Positions 34,901 to 43,385 of a stretch of DNA of 55,849 nucleotides are shown here, piece by piece. The stretch lies in assembly GCA_902386205.1 (NCBI GenBank), contig CABMIH010000080.1:1-55849 (forward strand), in the 5' to 3' direction. Source of the stretch: an uncultured archaeon (lineage in GTDB: Archaea > Halobacteriota > Methanosarcinia > Methanosarcinales > Methanoperedenaceae). Numbering within the stretch: position 1 is the stretch's first letter; the number at the start of each line of letters is the position of its first letter. Below the pieces are notes generated by a model, which saw only the letters and a program-made list of their open reading frames with translations, had not been told where the DNA came from and searched no databases. Both the position numbers and the translations under genes were made by a program.

Positions 34901-35249
34901 CAAGGACACGCACCGCATTAACACTTAACTTCAATTCGTCCCTGACCCCAAGAAATTCCTTGGCTTTCCTTATCTGTGCCCGTTTCTCCCTGTACAGGAT
35001 ATATGCCTTTGCGACGCCTGCGTAACCATTTTTTATCAGGACTTCCTCAACAATATCCTGGATATCCTCAACACCCGGAATTCCAGTGATCCTTTTATCG
35101 ATAATTTCCACTACCTGGTTCGCTATATCCTCTCCCCTCTTCCCGTCTTTGTTCTTTGTGGCTATAAAGGCTTTAAATACGGCATTTGCTATCTTTGACC
35201 TGTCAAAATCGACTATTCTTCCATCCCTTTTGCGGATTTTTTGCGGCAT
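31977..35249 (-). CDS. Adenosylcobalamin-dependent (class II) ribonucleotide reductase with intein
   Basis: 1090 residues including a 410-residue intein (366-775), so the mature protein has 680. It reduces ribonucleotides to deoxyribonucleotides. An ATP-cone domain occupies about residues 1-95. The barrel has FLPNTPTLMNAG, SACFVIPVEDSL, QQSGGGTGFSFTRLRP and, after the intein, CGEQPLLPYESCNLGSINL. The C-terminal CPAPVC supplies the redox cysteines. No small radical subunit gene is adjacent, consistent with class II. The cobalamin dependence fits the cobamide chemistry of this group of archaea. The intein sits before the conserved Cys of the NPCGEQ motif. Confidence 0.93.
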   Translation of the reverse strand: MPQKIRKRDGRIVDFDRSKIANAVFKAFIATKNKDGKRGEDIANQVVEIIDKRITGIPGVEDIQDIVEEVLIKNGYAGVAKAYILYREKRAQIRKAKEFLGVRDELKLSVNAVRVLERRYLLKDEKGNVTETPLQLFRRIAKAVALDPESEGDFLDVLVNLEFLPNTPTLMNAGTDLGQLSACFVIPVEDSLISIFDAVKSMALIQQSGGGTGFSFTRLRPAKDIVRTTHGVASGPVSFMRIFDTTTDVIKQGGKRRGANMGILRADHPDIIDFITAKTKEGFLANFNISVAVDDKFMRAVKEDREYELINPRNREVVKKVRAREIWNLIITMAWRTGDPGVVFIDEINRHNPTPHIGEMESTNPCVIGSTLISTENGLMRMKDLVEKYPEGGIKIAVDNKTPINIVNYNGTISLMQSKQSGVKFNEISKAFCVGVRKTYKIETESGYELLCTADHKVLTNEGWVKVSALDKSKHRVQIQSGEGKFGENYELPFGVRNEFVGGNGKITRLNLPDKWSKELGRVIGWLIGDGWLRDGDKNCRVGFTFSKEDREVMNYLKPIINLWYGYDINEVQRGNEVYHLSYHSKYFVDFFNKLGVKSVDAENKTVPESIFTAPKEVVIGFLQGLFTADGTVNFIENHSSYTRLTSKSQRLLKDVQILLLNLGIKSRIYNRSRTPRENTFSYLNKKGELKKYSSSGMCYELEISRESVIRFLKEIGFLCELHKNKINKFFTKGFYSDTFEERIKYVKVDGEELVYDLTEPKRLSFISNGIVSFDCGEQPLLPYESCNLGSINLAKMVKGGSIDWEKLEKTVNIAVKFLDNVIDINKYPLSQTEEITRANRKIGLGVMGFADMLVQLGIPYDSPDALATGEKIMGFIQEKSHAASERLAGERGAFPNFHGSIYKTPIRNSTVTTVAPTGTISIIAGCSSGIEPLFAVSFVRNVMEGTKLFEVNPFFETVAKERGFYSEELIMKIARTGRLAGIEEVPEDIRRVFVTAFDVRPEWHVKMQAVFQKHCDNAVSKTINFPNDVDIKDVERAFMLAYELKCKGITVYRYGSKAQQVLYLGNITEKYVSADDEYAGGCPAPVCPV
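32925..34154 (-). mobile_element. Intein with LAGLIDADG homing endonuclease in ribonucleotide reductase
   Basis: 410 codons between extein ESTNP and CGEQP. Block A begins with Cys (CVIGSTLISTENG), block B has the TADH motif (LLCTADHKVLTNEGW), and the two LAGLIDADG helices are LGRVIGWLIGDGW and VIGFLQGLFTADG. Block G reads SNGIVSFD followed by extein Cys. The terminal residue is Asp rather than Asn and the penultimate one Phe rather than His. Asp-ending inteins are known to splice. The DNA is more AT-rich than the extein, consistent with transfer. Confidence 0.92.
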
Positions 35250-35327
35250 ATTTTTAAGCCCCCTGAATATTCATCAATAATATTTTATAATGCCGTGTAT
35301 TAAAAACTTTGCTCTTTATCTTCAAAA

Positions 35328-36209
35328 TTATTTCATCAGTTTAAGAAATATCTCCTCAAGCGAAGTTTCAGAGGTTCTTATATCGATTATTTTTCCCTCG
35401 TTCTTTGCCACCCAGCCTGTTATCATGTTAAATTCATCGAGGTTTTCAGTATGCGCTATATAATTCCCGTTATTTTTTGCTGCTTTAAAGGCAAGTACCT
35501 TCTCGACTTTGAATTCGACAGTGTACTCAACAGCGCCGCATTTTTTCCTTATCTGTGCCATGCTGCCGCATTCTACTTCCTTTCCATTGTTCATGATCAG
35601 CACGCGGTCGCACAGGCTTTCAACCTGGTAGAGGTTGTGGGCACTGAAAACTATTGTTTTACCCTGCTCTTTTAGCATGGTCACAAAATCCACAAGGTAT
35701 TTTGAGGTCAGAGGATCAAGGCCTGATGTCATCTCATCAAATATAAGGTACTCAGGATCGTTGATCAGCGCCCTTGCTATGGCTACTTTCCGCTGCATGC
35801 CCTTGGACATCTCCCCGATCTTCTTGTTCCCTGCATCAAGCCGCAGGGCATTGAGGATATCTCTGATCCGGTCCAAAGCGACCTGTTTTTTTACACCGTA
35901 GATCTCAGCAAAGAACATCAAATAATCGTTCGCTTTCATCCCTTCATATAAAGGACTGTCCTCAGGAAGAAAGCCGAGTTTTTGTTTTATCCTCTCTGCA
36001 TCCTCCTGTATGTCCATTCCCTGTATTCTTATGGTGCCTTTTGTGGGAGCGACAAGCCCACTTAACATTTTCAGGGTCGTGGTCTTGCCCGCGCCGTTTG
36101 GCCCCACGATGCCGAAGATCTCCCCCTTTTTGATGTTGAAATTCAGGGATTCAACTGCTATGAAGCCATCGTATTCTTTCCTTATATCAGTTACTTCTAT
36201 TTCATCCAT
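35328..36209 (-). CDS. ABC transporter ATP-binding protein
   Basis: 293 residues. Walker A is GPNGAGKTTTLK (about 34-45), the signature MSKGMQRKVAIARAL replaces LSGGQ by MSKGM, Walker B is LIFDEMTSGLD and the switch His is in SAHNLYQVE. The C-terminal 80 residues are the extra domain seen in NatA/drug-exporter type ATPases. Two permease genes start on the opposite strand 44 bases away, so the complex is encoded divergently. The exported substrate is unknown; NatAB and multidrug-type exporters are the closest comparisons. Confidence 0.85.
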   Translation of the reverse strand: MDEIEVTDIRKEYDGFIAVESLNFNIKKGEIFGIVGPNGAGKTTTLKMLSGLVAPTKGTIRIQGMDIQEDAERIKQKLGFLPEDSPLYEGMKANDYLMFFAEIYGVKKQVALDRIRDILNALRLDAGNKKIGEMSKGMQRKVAIARALINDPEYLIFDEMTSGLDPLTSKYLVDFVTMLKEQGKTIVFSAHNLYQVESLCDRVLIMNNGKEVECGSMAQIRKKCGAVEYTVEFKVEKVLAFKAAKNNGNYIAHTENLDEFNMITGWVAKNEGKIIDIRTSETSLEEIFLKLMK

Positions 36210-36252
36210 AGGAATACTTATTTAGTTGCTGATCATTATAAACATAATCATA

Positions 36253-37998
36253 ATGGATTTATTGATAATCTCAAAATGGGAATTAAGAAGGACGGGATTA
36301 AATTTCGGGAAAAAAACGCTTGTCCTGTCAGCGGCCATATTGATCTTAATAGGTCTTGTTTCACTTTTCGTATCACAGAACGGTCTTCATATCAATGATA
36401 ATATCTATAAGGTGGTGGTAACTGACCCTGCAATTGCAGAAGTCCTGAAGACAGATGATAAATTCGATGTCTACATAGCGAAAAATACTGAAGCGACAGA
36501 ACTCTTTGAACACCGGGGTTTTGATATCCTGATAACAGGGAATAATATCCGCTACCATTCGTCTGAAAAATCCATTGCAGCCCTTGATGCCCTTGATAAA
36601 GCCATAGTGAGATACGACGAGGCAAGACTGCTTTCCTACAACGACCTGAATAATACTTTTCCTGTATGGATTACGGTGGAGAACGTTGAAAGACAGCAAG
36701 TATTCCAGGCCCCGACCTTGCAGAAACTGCCCGATTTTGAAAAAATCCCGGATAGTACGGGCAGTTCTATTCCCCTTGAGATCACAACATCAGAAAATCC
36801 TGGCAAAGAAACAGCATCATACGATTCCATAAAAGAAATAACCGGGACCAATAAACTTTCCCCGATAGAAGATCAGGTACTTTCAACTCCTTCGCATTTT
36901 AATCCGCCTTTCCCGTTCAAATCAGTTGTATTGAGTTTCCTCTTTATTTTTCCGATTTTTTTTATTGCCCAGCTTTTTTCATCAAGCATAATGGAAGAAA
37001 GAATAAGGCGAAAAGGAGAGCTTTTACTCGTATCTCCTCTGGGTTCTTATAAGATCGTCCTTGGAAAGCTTCTCCCGTATCTTTTGATCTCGCTTGTAAT
37101 GATGGCAGGAATAACTGTCAATATCAAAGGTAACGCATTGATGCTTATCATAATGTTGCCGGTTGTCCTCATGTTCCTTTCAACCGCTTTCCTTGGCGCA
37201 ATAATTGCCCGCAGTTACAAGGAACTCAGTTTTGTCCTGATCTTCATGTCCGTGATCCTTTCCGGCTATATCTTTTTTCCCGCGATGTTTGTCAGTATTC
37301 ATGCCATCAGCATCATTTCCCCTGTAACCCTTATTGTTATGCTCCTTGAAGGCGAGCAGGTTTCAGTCACTGACTATTTGTTCTCAACAACGCCATTCTA
37401 TCTCGTTTCGATCCTCGGGTTCATTTTCGGGATTTTCATCTACAGGGAAGAAGACCTGTTCACCCAGAAAACTATCAGGAACAAACTCCTTGACTCTGTC
37501 CATGAATTCATAAAACGGGCGCCTGCCCCGCTTTTCTTCCTGAGCATGGCTTTGCTCCCGCTTGCGTTTTCAACCCAGTTGATGTTGATAGTCCTGATGT
37601 TCAACCTTCCGGTCAAGACAGGAATTGTGATATTCATTATCCTTGCAGCGCTGATAGAAGAAGTGGTAAAATCCGCAGGGATCTACACGGTTTTTTCAAG
37701 GAAATTATCAGATGCCAGCATCCGGAACGCTTTAAAATTCGGGATACTGTCAGGCACCGGCTTTTTTGTCGGTGAAAAGCTTTTGCTGCTTGTTGTGATC
37801 TCAAGCATAGCAGGTTCTGTTTTCGGGTCGGCTATGGGTATCGGCCTGCTGGTATTCCCGTTATTATTACATATCACAAGTACAACCGCTGCATCACTTA
37901 GCCTTCGATCCAGAAACTACCTTTTTTCTATAATTCTGGCAACAATGATTCACTCCGCATATAATCTTTATCTTGTCAGGAGTGTCCTTTTTGAGTAA
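36253..37998 (+). CDS. ABC-2 type permease with C-terminal PrsW-like domain
   Basis: 581 residues from ATG 36253; TTG 36226 upstream lacks support. The N-terminal half (about 1-410) is an ABC-2 permease: one helix, a large external loop of about 190 residues, then six helices with SSSIMEERIRRKGELLLVSP, the usual cytoplasmic coupling motif. From about residue 430 a second membrane domain follows, with AALIEEVVKSAGIY, GTGFFVGEKLLLL and a late MIHSAYNLY. EExxK, a Glu in the following helix and His in the last match the PrsW (M82) protease-like group. The overlap with the next permease gene suggests co-translation. The protease assignment is inferred. Confidence 0.75.
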   Translation: MDLLIISKWELRRTGLNFGKKTLVLSAAILILIGLVSLFVSQNGLHINDNIYKVVVTDPAIAEVLKTDDKFDVYIAKNTEATELFEHRGFDILITGNNIRYHSSEKSIAALDALDKAIVRYDEARLLSYNDLNNTFPVWITVENVERQQVFQAPTLQKLPDFEKIPDSTGSSIPLEITTSENPGKETASYDSIKEITGTNKLSPIEDQVLSTPSHFNPPFPFKSVVLSFLFIFPIFFIAQLFSSSIMEERIRRKGELLLVSPLGSYKIVLGKLLPYLLISLVMMAGITVNIKGNALMLIIMLPVVLMFLSTAFLGAIIARSYKELSFVLIFMSVILSGYIFFPAMFVSIHAISIISPVTLIVMLLEGEQVSVTDYLFSTTPFYLVSILGFIFGIFIYREEDLFTQKTIRNKLLDSVHEFIKRAPAPLFFLSMALLPLAFSTQLMLIVLMFNLPVKTGIVIFIILAALIEEVVKSAGIYTVFSRKLSDASIRNALKFGILSGTGFFVGEKLLLLVVISSIAGSVFGSAMGIGLLVFPLLLHITSTTAASLSLRSRNYLFSIILATMIHSAYNLYLVRSVLFE

Positions 37999-39040
37999 AA
38001 CCTTTGTCATCACAAAAAAAGAGATGGGATCGCTTCGTAGTGAGAAAACACTGGTACTTGCACTTATTATCCAGTTGATGATCGCTTCGCTGTCGTCCCT
38101 CCTTGTTATGGGCCTTGCTTCCTTCTTTGACCCCCAGGCCCTTGATAAGTATGACCTGACGCGGTCAAAAGTGGGTATCATCGGGGAAGGGGACTTAAAC
38201 AAGTTCCTTGAAAAAAGCCGGATAAGGCCATATCATTACACAAACCTTCCATTGGCCCTTGATGATTTTAACAGGCGCAGGATAGATGCGATCGTTGTGA
38301 TACCAGAGGTCGAGCCTTCGGGCAATGAGATCATCGAGATCATACTTTACCTGCCAAAATCTGATATAAAAGGCACCATTGCTACTGTCCAGCTTAAAAA
38401 ACCTTTTGAAGAGTTCGAAGGGTATGTCAGGGATATAAGGAACAAAAGGACCGGTTTTGAACCAGTGAAATTGTATGTAGATGATATTCCGAGGAAAACC
38501 TCGACCTACTTTGAATTCATATACGGCGTTCTTATCCCCCTGCTTGTATTCACACCTGTTTTCATTTCAGGCGGCCTGATAATAGATATGCTCACTGAAG
38601 AATACGAACGCAAGACGATGGAGTTATTGCGTGTCTCGCCTGTTTCATTTCCTGAAATATTGAACGGCAAGATGCTCACGTCAATAATCATTGTTCCTTT
38701 GCAGGCTTTCCTGTGGCTTGCGCTTGTCAGTTTAAACCGCGTTGCAGTCTATAATATCCCGCTTATCCTGCTGCTTGTAAGCATAATCGCCGTGATCGTC
38801 GTGTTGATAGGGGCCATTATTGCCATCAGTTATAAGAAAAGGATAATATCCCAGTACATTTACTCCCTTATCCTTATACTGCTGTTTTTACTGGGTTACC
38901 TTTTTGCAGATTCGCCTTTTAACCTTGTCACAAGATTATCCTCTGGAGCCATAGGTATGGAGGCTGTCGTGTATTTCGGTGTTTATGCCACCCTTGCAAT
39001 TCCTTTTTATTTGTTCCTGAATAAAATCCGTGCTATATAG
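37991..39040 (+). CDS. ABC-2 type permease
   Basis: 349 residues from TTG 37991, preceded by AGGAG at 37978-37982 inside the upstream gene; TTG 37973 gives a longer product but has no site. One N-terminal helix, an external domain of about 130 residues, then six helices. LTEEYERKTMELLRVSPVSF is the conserved ABC-2 cytoplasmic motif. With the previous permease and the divergent ATPase it makes a three-gene exporter. Confidence 0.8.
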   Translation: MSKTFVITKKEMGSLRSEKTLVLALIIQLMIASLSSLLVMGLASFFDPQALDKYDLTRSKVGIIGEGDLNKFLEKSRIRPYHYTNLPLALDDFNRRRIDAIVVIPEVEPSGNEIIEIILYLPKSDIKGTIATVQLKKPFEEFEGYVRDIRNKRTGFEPVKLYVDDIPRKTSTYFEFIYGVLIPLLVFTPVFISGGLIIDMLTEEYERKTMELLRVSPVSFPEILNGKMLTSIIIVPLQAFLWLALVSLNRVAVYNIPLILLLVSIIAVIVVLIGAIIAISYKKRIISQYIYSLILILLFLLGYLFADSPFNLVTRLSSGAIGMEAVVYFGVYATLAIPFYLFLNKIRAI

Positions 39041-39095
39041 ACAGATGTGTAAGCTGGCAGAAAGGAAAAATCTTAATTCCCGCTTGGGGCACATA

Positions 39096-39548
39096 TTACG
39101 AATAATTTTCCAGAAATTTGAGATTAAAACGTTTATTTAATTCGTTTATGTTCTGTTTCATCTCACTTTCGACATTTTTAAATAAAATTGTCACATTGTC
39201 ATTTTCAGATAGAGCGAGCAAAAAGCAATCTGAAAATGCAATATTATACCTGCTTTTTATGATCGCAGCATTCAGACAGAGTTCGTAATCCAGAGGTTTT
39301 ATTTCTACATGCGGGTGATAATATACAAAATCATAGAGTTTCCTTGCAAGGATCTCAGATTGTGACTGTGTATGTACTTCTTGATAGACTCTTTCTGCGA
39401 CATAACATATTTCAGTCAATGTCAATGGAGTCAGAATTGCAGTAGTTTCTCCCCGGTTAACAGAATCGACTACGGCTTTTGCCTGAGGATGTAAGGTTCC
39501 ACGTGTATTAATATATTCTATCCAGACGCCAGTGTCTATTGCAATCAT
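39096..39548 (-). CDS. VapC-type PIN-domain toxin
   Basis: 150 residues. The PIN fold is complete: IAIDTGVWIEYI with the first Asp, a central Glu in LTLTEICYVAERV, and the C-terminal acidic pair in YNIAFSDCFLLALSE. Such RNases cleave tRNA or rRNA when released from their antitoxin. The start overlaps the end of the AbrB-type antitoxin by four bases (ATGA), the standard toxin-antitoxin layout. Confidence 0.88.
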   Translation of the reverse strand: MIAIDTGVWIEYINTRGTLHPQAKAVVDSVNRGETTAILTPLTLTEICYVAERVYQEVHTQSQSEILARKLYDFVYYHPHVEIKPLDYELCLNAAIIKSRYNIAFSDCFLLALSENDNVTILFKNVESEMKQNINELNKRFNLKFLENYS

Positions 39549-39805
39549 TTTATTCCCAGATCATGCAGAAGTCCTTTGATCTTTTCCTCATCAATTTTTC
39601 GAGAGGTTTTCATGGCTTTATCAACAGCATGGGGCGAAGCGCTGACAAATAATTCCGAAGGCTTCACTTCTGGTTCAGTTACAAGGATTATCTTTTTGTT
39701 TTCCTGAAAGACCTTCAGCTTATTTCCCGTTGTTAAACCCAGCATTTCCCTTAATTTTTTGGGGATTACGATCTGCCCTTTACTTGAAACTGTTACAGTT
39801 GTCAT
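39545..39805 (-). CDS. AbrB/MazE-type antitoxin (VapB)
   Basis: 86 residues. The N-terminal 45 form the swapped-hairpin DNA-binding domain (TVSSKGQIVIPKKLREMLG) and the C-terminal part is the toxin-wrapping segment. It probably represses its own promoter through the inverted repeat at 39814-39842. Confidence 0.9.
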   Translation of the reverse strand: MTTVTVSSKGQIVIPKKLREMLGLTTGNKLKVFQENKKIILVTEPEVKPSELFVSASPHAVDKAMKTSRKIDEEKIKGLLHDLGIK

Positions 39806-39813
39806 GAAAATAT

Positions 39814-39842
39814 GTAAGACAATAATCTTATTTAAGTCTTAC
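39814..39842 (-). promoter_or_regulatory. vapBC operator: inverted repeat around the TATA box
   Basis: GTAAGAC (39814-39820) and GTCTTAC (39836-39842) are perfect inverted arms separated by 15 AT-rich bases holding a TATA-like element. The repeat starts 9 bases before ATG 39805. An AbrB-type dimer bound here would block the promoter, giving the usual autoregulation. Confidence 0.6.
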
Positions 39843-39889
39843 TATTTGCATCAGGTGTGCCAGTTCCTTGCATAGCAGTTCTAATATCC

Positions 39890-39976
39890 AAACCCCGGAG
39901 GACACAATTCCTGACGCCAGGCGACTGCCCGGCCATATATCAGAGAGTCGTCCGGGGGGCGATACCCCGGCGCCGT
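39890..39976. other. GC-rich, foldable intergenic island
   Basis: Between vapB and the flippase gene an 85-base stretch is clearly more GC-rich than its surroundings. It includes a perfect hairpin, CCGGGG/CCCCGG (39952-39957 with 39965-39970, 7-base loop), and CCCGG at about 39938 that could compete for the same partner. No tRNA fold or C/D box set fits. It may be a small RNA or a relic of a mobile element. The rest of 39843-40100 shows nothing further except a TATA-like tatata near 40069. Confidence 0.3.
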
Positions 39977-40100
39977 TCATGTTGATGGTGTGAAGTTGGA
40001 TGAAATGGCATTGTAATAATGAAACACTGGCATATCATAACCCCTGGAGGGCCTGGAGTTCAGGAAAATATATACTTGTCTGAACCGTCTGGATGAACTT

Positions 40101-41330
40101 ATGGTTTTTAAAAAGCTTTTCAGGGGTAATGATTTACTGAAGCACAGCACTATTCTTTTTACCGCATCAATTATTGCGGGATTTTTAAATTACCTGTTCC
40201 AGATATATGTCGGGAGAATGCTCGGACCATCTGATTATGGGATTTATAGTTCGCTTGTGGCCATGCTTTACATAATGTCAGTGCCATCATCCACGATACA
40301 GACATCAGTAGCGAAACTGGTCTCTGATTACAATCCTGAATTTGATAAGATAAAATATCTCCTGAACCGCGTATTCAGGTTATTAGCCATGCTGGCTGCA
40401 ATGACATCTGTCCTGTTTATGGTTTCAAGTATATTCCTGGCGGATTTCCTTAAAATAAATTCAGGAATGTATTTTTTTATTTTATCAATTCTCTTGTTTA
40501 TTTCTTTCCTCTGGCCGGTCCTGAGCGGGGCCATGCAGGGCATGCAGATGTTCGTACATATGGGAATTAACAATGTTGCAGGCACTTTTTTTAAGCTGAT
40601 CTTTGGGGTTGTTCTTGTTTACCTGGGTTTTGGGGTAAACGGCGCATTAATGGCGTTGTTCATGGGTTCACTTTTAGCGCTGCTTCTCGCTTTAATACCT
40701 CTGCGCTTTTTAAAAAGGAACAGGGAAGAGAAAGTCGATATTAATTTTATCAAATACTCCACGGCCGTGCTCTTTGCGACTATCGGTCTTACTTTCCTGC
40801 CGAATGCGGACATGCTGCTTGTGAAACATTTTTTAAGCGATATGGAAGCGGGTTATTATGCCGCAGCCGCACTTCTTGGGAAAATCGTATTATTCGCCAC
40901 TGGGCCAATTGCACTTGTGATGTTCCCGAAAGCTACAGCGCTTCACAATAAAAACAATAGCGGCAGGACATTGCTCAGGAATACTTTGATATACACGGGC
41001 TTCATTTCGCTTTCGGTAATCGCGTTGTTCGTACTAAAACCAGAATTTGTCGTGGTTATGCTGTTTGGCCCTGAATTCTTGGGAATAATTAACGTCATTG
41101 GATATTTTGCCATTGCCCTGGCCTTTTTCTCGATGGCTAACGTAATAGTTTTTTATGACATGGCCACACGAAAATACAGGTTTTTATATGTTCTTGGTGT
41201 CATTTCTATCCTTGAAGTTACCTTGATCACCCTGTTCCACGATAGTTCATTGACTGTCGTGCGTATCCTTACTGCCCTGATGGCAATGCTGTTCATCGGG
41301 GTATGGTATTGTGAAAAAAGGCAACTATAA
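40101..41330 (+). CDS. Polysaccharide flippase (Wzx/MATE-like)
   Basis: 409 residues with about 12 hydrophobic helices. The N-terminal HSTILFTASIIAGFLNYLFQ and YVGRMLGPSDYGIYSSLVAM are the signature of the RfbX/Wzx polysaccharide-export family, which flips lipid-linked glycans across the membrane. Only gene on the plus strand of the glycan region; its 3' end overlaps the convergent membrane-protein gene by 6 bases. Confidence 0.85.
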   Translation: MVFKKLFRGNDLLKHSTILFTASIIAGFLNYLFQIYVGRMLGPSDYGIYSSLVAMLYIMSVPSSTIQTSVAKLVSDYNPEFDKIKYLLNRVFRLLAMLAAMTSVLFMVSSIFLADFLKINSGMYFFILSILLFISFLWPVLSGAMQGMQMFVHMGINNVAGTFFKLIFGVVLVYLGFGVNGALMALFMGSLLALLLALIPLRFLKRNREEKVDINFIKYSTAVLFATIGLTFLPNADMLLVKHFLSDMEAGYYAAAALLGKIVLFATGPIALVMFPKATALHNKNNSGRTLLRNTLIYTGFISLSVIALFVLKPEFVVVMLFGPEFLGIINVIGYFAIALAFFSMANVIVFYDMATRKYRFLYVLGVISILEVTLITLFHDSSLTVVRILTALMAMLFIGVWYCEKRQL

Positions 41331-43385
41331 GGCATTTTTCAAACTGTAATAAAAGTAGATTAAAAATATGAAACCAATAACTGAAATCAGATATCCTGTT
41401 AAATAAATATTGAACCTATGATTGTAAAGTATATTTCCTTTGAACCCGGATGTATCATATGCATTTGTTACGCCAAAGTTCGAAAGAGGCGCCTTTCCGT
41501 CCAGTTTCCAGTCATCTGCGTACTTGTCTGAGAATATCACATAGCGTTTTGACGGCTGCTCGATAGTATATTTTACAGGGGAGTCAATCGTATAATTAAG
41601 GAGTTGCCATTCAGAGACACTATTTTTGGTATCATTTCCGATCCCAAATTCATAGGATGTAATGTTATCGGCCTGGTAGAACCTGGAGACCGGATTCCTG
41701 TTCCTGAAAACGACCAGGTTTTCAGTATCCTTTACCACCTCCAGGTCATCCTGGTTATAAAGAAAATCATATTTTTTATAGTCTACTTCTTTAGTGAGAA
41801 GAATGTACTTAACATTGAGCGGCACTAAAAGCTCACCGAAGTTTTCTACTTTATCACCTTTTCCGAGCAGGAACTCGATGTATCTTGAGACGGGATTGGA
41901 GGATGAACTGTATATAGGCCCCGCCTCCATATTATCCCCCTGTATCACAGGCTTGCCAAAGAAAATGTTCGCCGGATTAGCTATGCGCTTTTGGGGAGAG
42001 GGGAGCCAATTGAAATCCATATAGAGATGCCACGGCAGGAACAGCACCTTGAAGTCCTGTTTATCCTCATTAAGGTAATTATTCACTTCATACCAGTCTT
42101 CCGGATAGTCGCCGGGTTTAAGCTGTCCCCAGAAGCCGTTGAACATGGTGAAAGAATATATGAAAGGAGTTAAAAGTGCAAGGGCAATTATGAGCCAGGC
42201 TCCGATTATTTTATAGGGGTCGCCTCCTTTACCTTTTGCCTTTGCAGCCTTTTCCAGTTCTGAAACACCAAGCCCTCCAAGATATGCGTAAGACAGCACA
42301 AGAAGCCCTACGAATTTATGGGGCTCCCTGAACCCCTTAAAGAAGAATATATTGTTAAAGAGGAATTCAAAGATGCCTGCAAAAGGGCCTGAAATACCTG
42401 AAGCGAGGAAGACCGAAATCACGGCGATTATACCGAAGGCCCTGACGTAAATCCCATGCTTCGGGTTCCTGTAGTTTGAAACAAAGCCGTGTACAGAGAG
42501 GAATAATATGAATATGAAAAGGAGGTACCAGTACGGGAGCAGGTCTTTTGCATAGATGTAGCCGCCGCGCCAGAAGCCGTACATGGAAGCTGTAGTGAAA
42601 AGCGTGTTGAAACCGGCGTCATGGGTCGTTGTGAAAGTATAAAGGTCAGAAGTTGTGATCTCGCCAAGCGGAGCTCCATTCCCGGCAAAACCCGGAACGA
42701 GCCAGTATAAATTAAGGAGAAGCAAAAAAAAAACCATTAAAACAACGGATTTTAATATTTCCCTGCTGTCTTTTTTTCCCGGATCTATCAAATTCACAAT
42801 TAAAAAGACACAAAAAACAATAAACAGAAGAAATGGAGTATGTGTTTCAAGCGCAAATACAAATGTCAAAAGGATTGCTACATATACCGACTTTTTTGTT
42901 GAAGGAACCTCAAAGAAATCCATGAGACCTTTAATTACAAAAGGTGTAGCTGCATACGCCAGGAGGATCAGCCAGTGGCCCGCCAAAAATCGCACATAGA
43001 TAAAAGGATTCAGCACGTACAGAAAGCCCGCGAAATATCTTCCAGCGCCCCATTCATCCGGGCACATCCTGTATGCGCAGACACCTGAAACAAAAAAAAT
43101 AAGGAAAAAAAGCAATTTTTGAATGATCTCAACCGTAAAAAAAATATTGAGGAAATCGAGAACTGCCAGTAAAGGCAGGATGGAATATATATTGCTAAAT
43201 CCATAAAAGGCTTCTGTGGCGCGGAAAGCACCGGGTGCAAATACCATATCAAGGGCCATAATGTAACCCGGAGAAAAGAAATCCTTTACCAGCACAAGGG
43301 CAAGGGCTGCGAACGCAAAATAATAAAAATAGTGTTTAAAGATGTTTTTATCAAACTTCAAAATAGAATCCATCCGATGCTTCAT
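41325..43385 (-). CDS. Large multi-pass membrane protein, probable GT-C or YfhO-like glycosylation protein
   Basis: 686 residues: about 12 hydrophobic helices to residue 420, an extracellular domain of about 230 residues (around WYEVNNYLNEDKQDFKVLFL and VPLNVKYILLTKEVDYKKYD), and a last helix near the C-terminus. That layout, with a YRMC- and NPFIYVRFLAGHW-containing helix bundle, is that of integral membrane glycosyltransferases such as YfhO-like or arabinofuranosyltransferase-like proteins. No catalytic motif can be named with certainty. The start overlaps the 234-residue gene (ATGA). A second copy of the same architecture is encoded at 44091-46322. Confidence 0.7.
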   Translation of the reverse strand: MKHRMDSILKFDKNIFKHYFYYFAFAALALVLVKDFFSPGYIMALDMVFAPGAFRATEAFYGFSNIYSILPLLAVLDFLNIFFTVEIIQKLLFFLIFFVSGVCAYRMCPDEWGAGRYFAGFLYVLNPFIYVRFLAGHWLILLAYAATPFVIKGLMDFFEVPSTKKSVYVAILLTFVFALETHTPFLLFIVFCVFLIVNLIDPGKKDSREILKSVVLMVFFLLLLNLYWLVPGFAGNGAPLGEITTSDLYTFTTTHDAGFNTLFTTASMYGFWRGGYIYAKDLLPYWYLLFIFILFLSVHGFVSNYRNPKHGIYVRAFGIIAVISVFLASGISGPFAGIFEFLFNNIFFFKGFREPHKFVGLLVLSYAYLGGLGVSELEKAAKAKGKGGDPYKIIGAWLIIALALLTPFIYSFTMFNGFWGQLKPGDYPEDWYEVNNYLNEDKQDFKVLFLPWHLYMDFNWLPSPQKRIANPANIFFGKPVIQGDNMEAGPIYSSSSNPVSRYIEFLLGKGDKVENFGELLVPLNVKYILLTKEVDYKKYDFLYNQDDLEVVKDTENLVVFRNRNPVSRFYQADNITSYEFGIGNDTKNSVSEWQLLNYTIDSPVKYTIEQPSKRYVIFSDKYADDWKLDGKAPLSNFGVTNAYDTSGFKGNILYNHRFNIYLTGYLISVIGFIFLIYFYYSLKNAL

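Noticed and set aside
39890-39990. tRNA or C/D-box RNA in the GC-rich island
   Set aside because: No cloverleaf, no T-loop GTTC with a matching acceptor stem, and no C/D box pair at a sensible distance.
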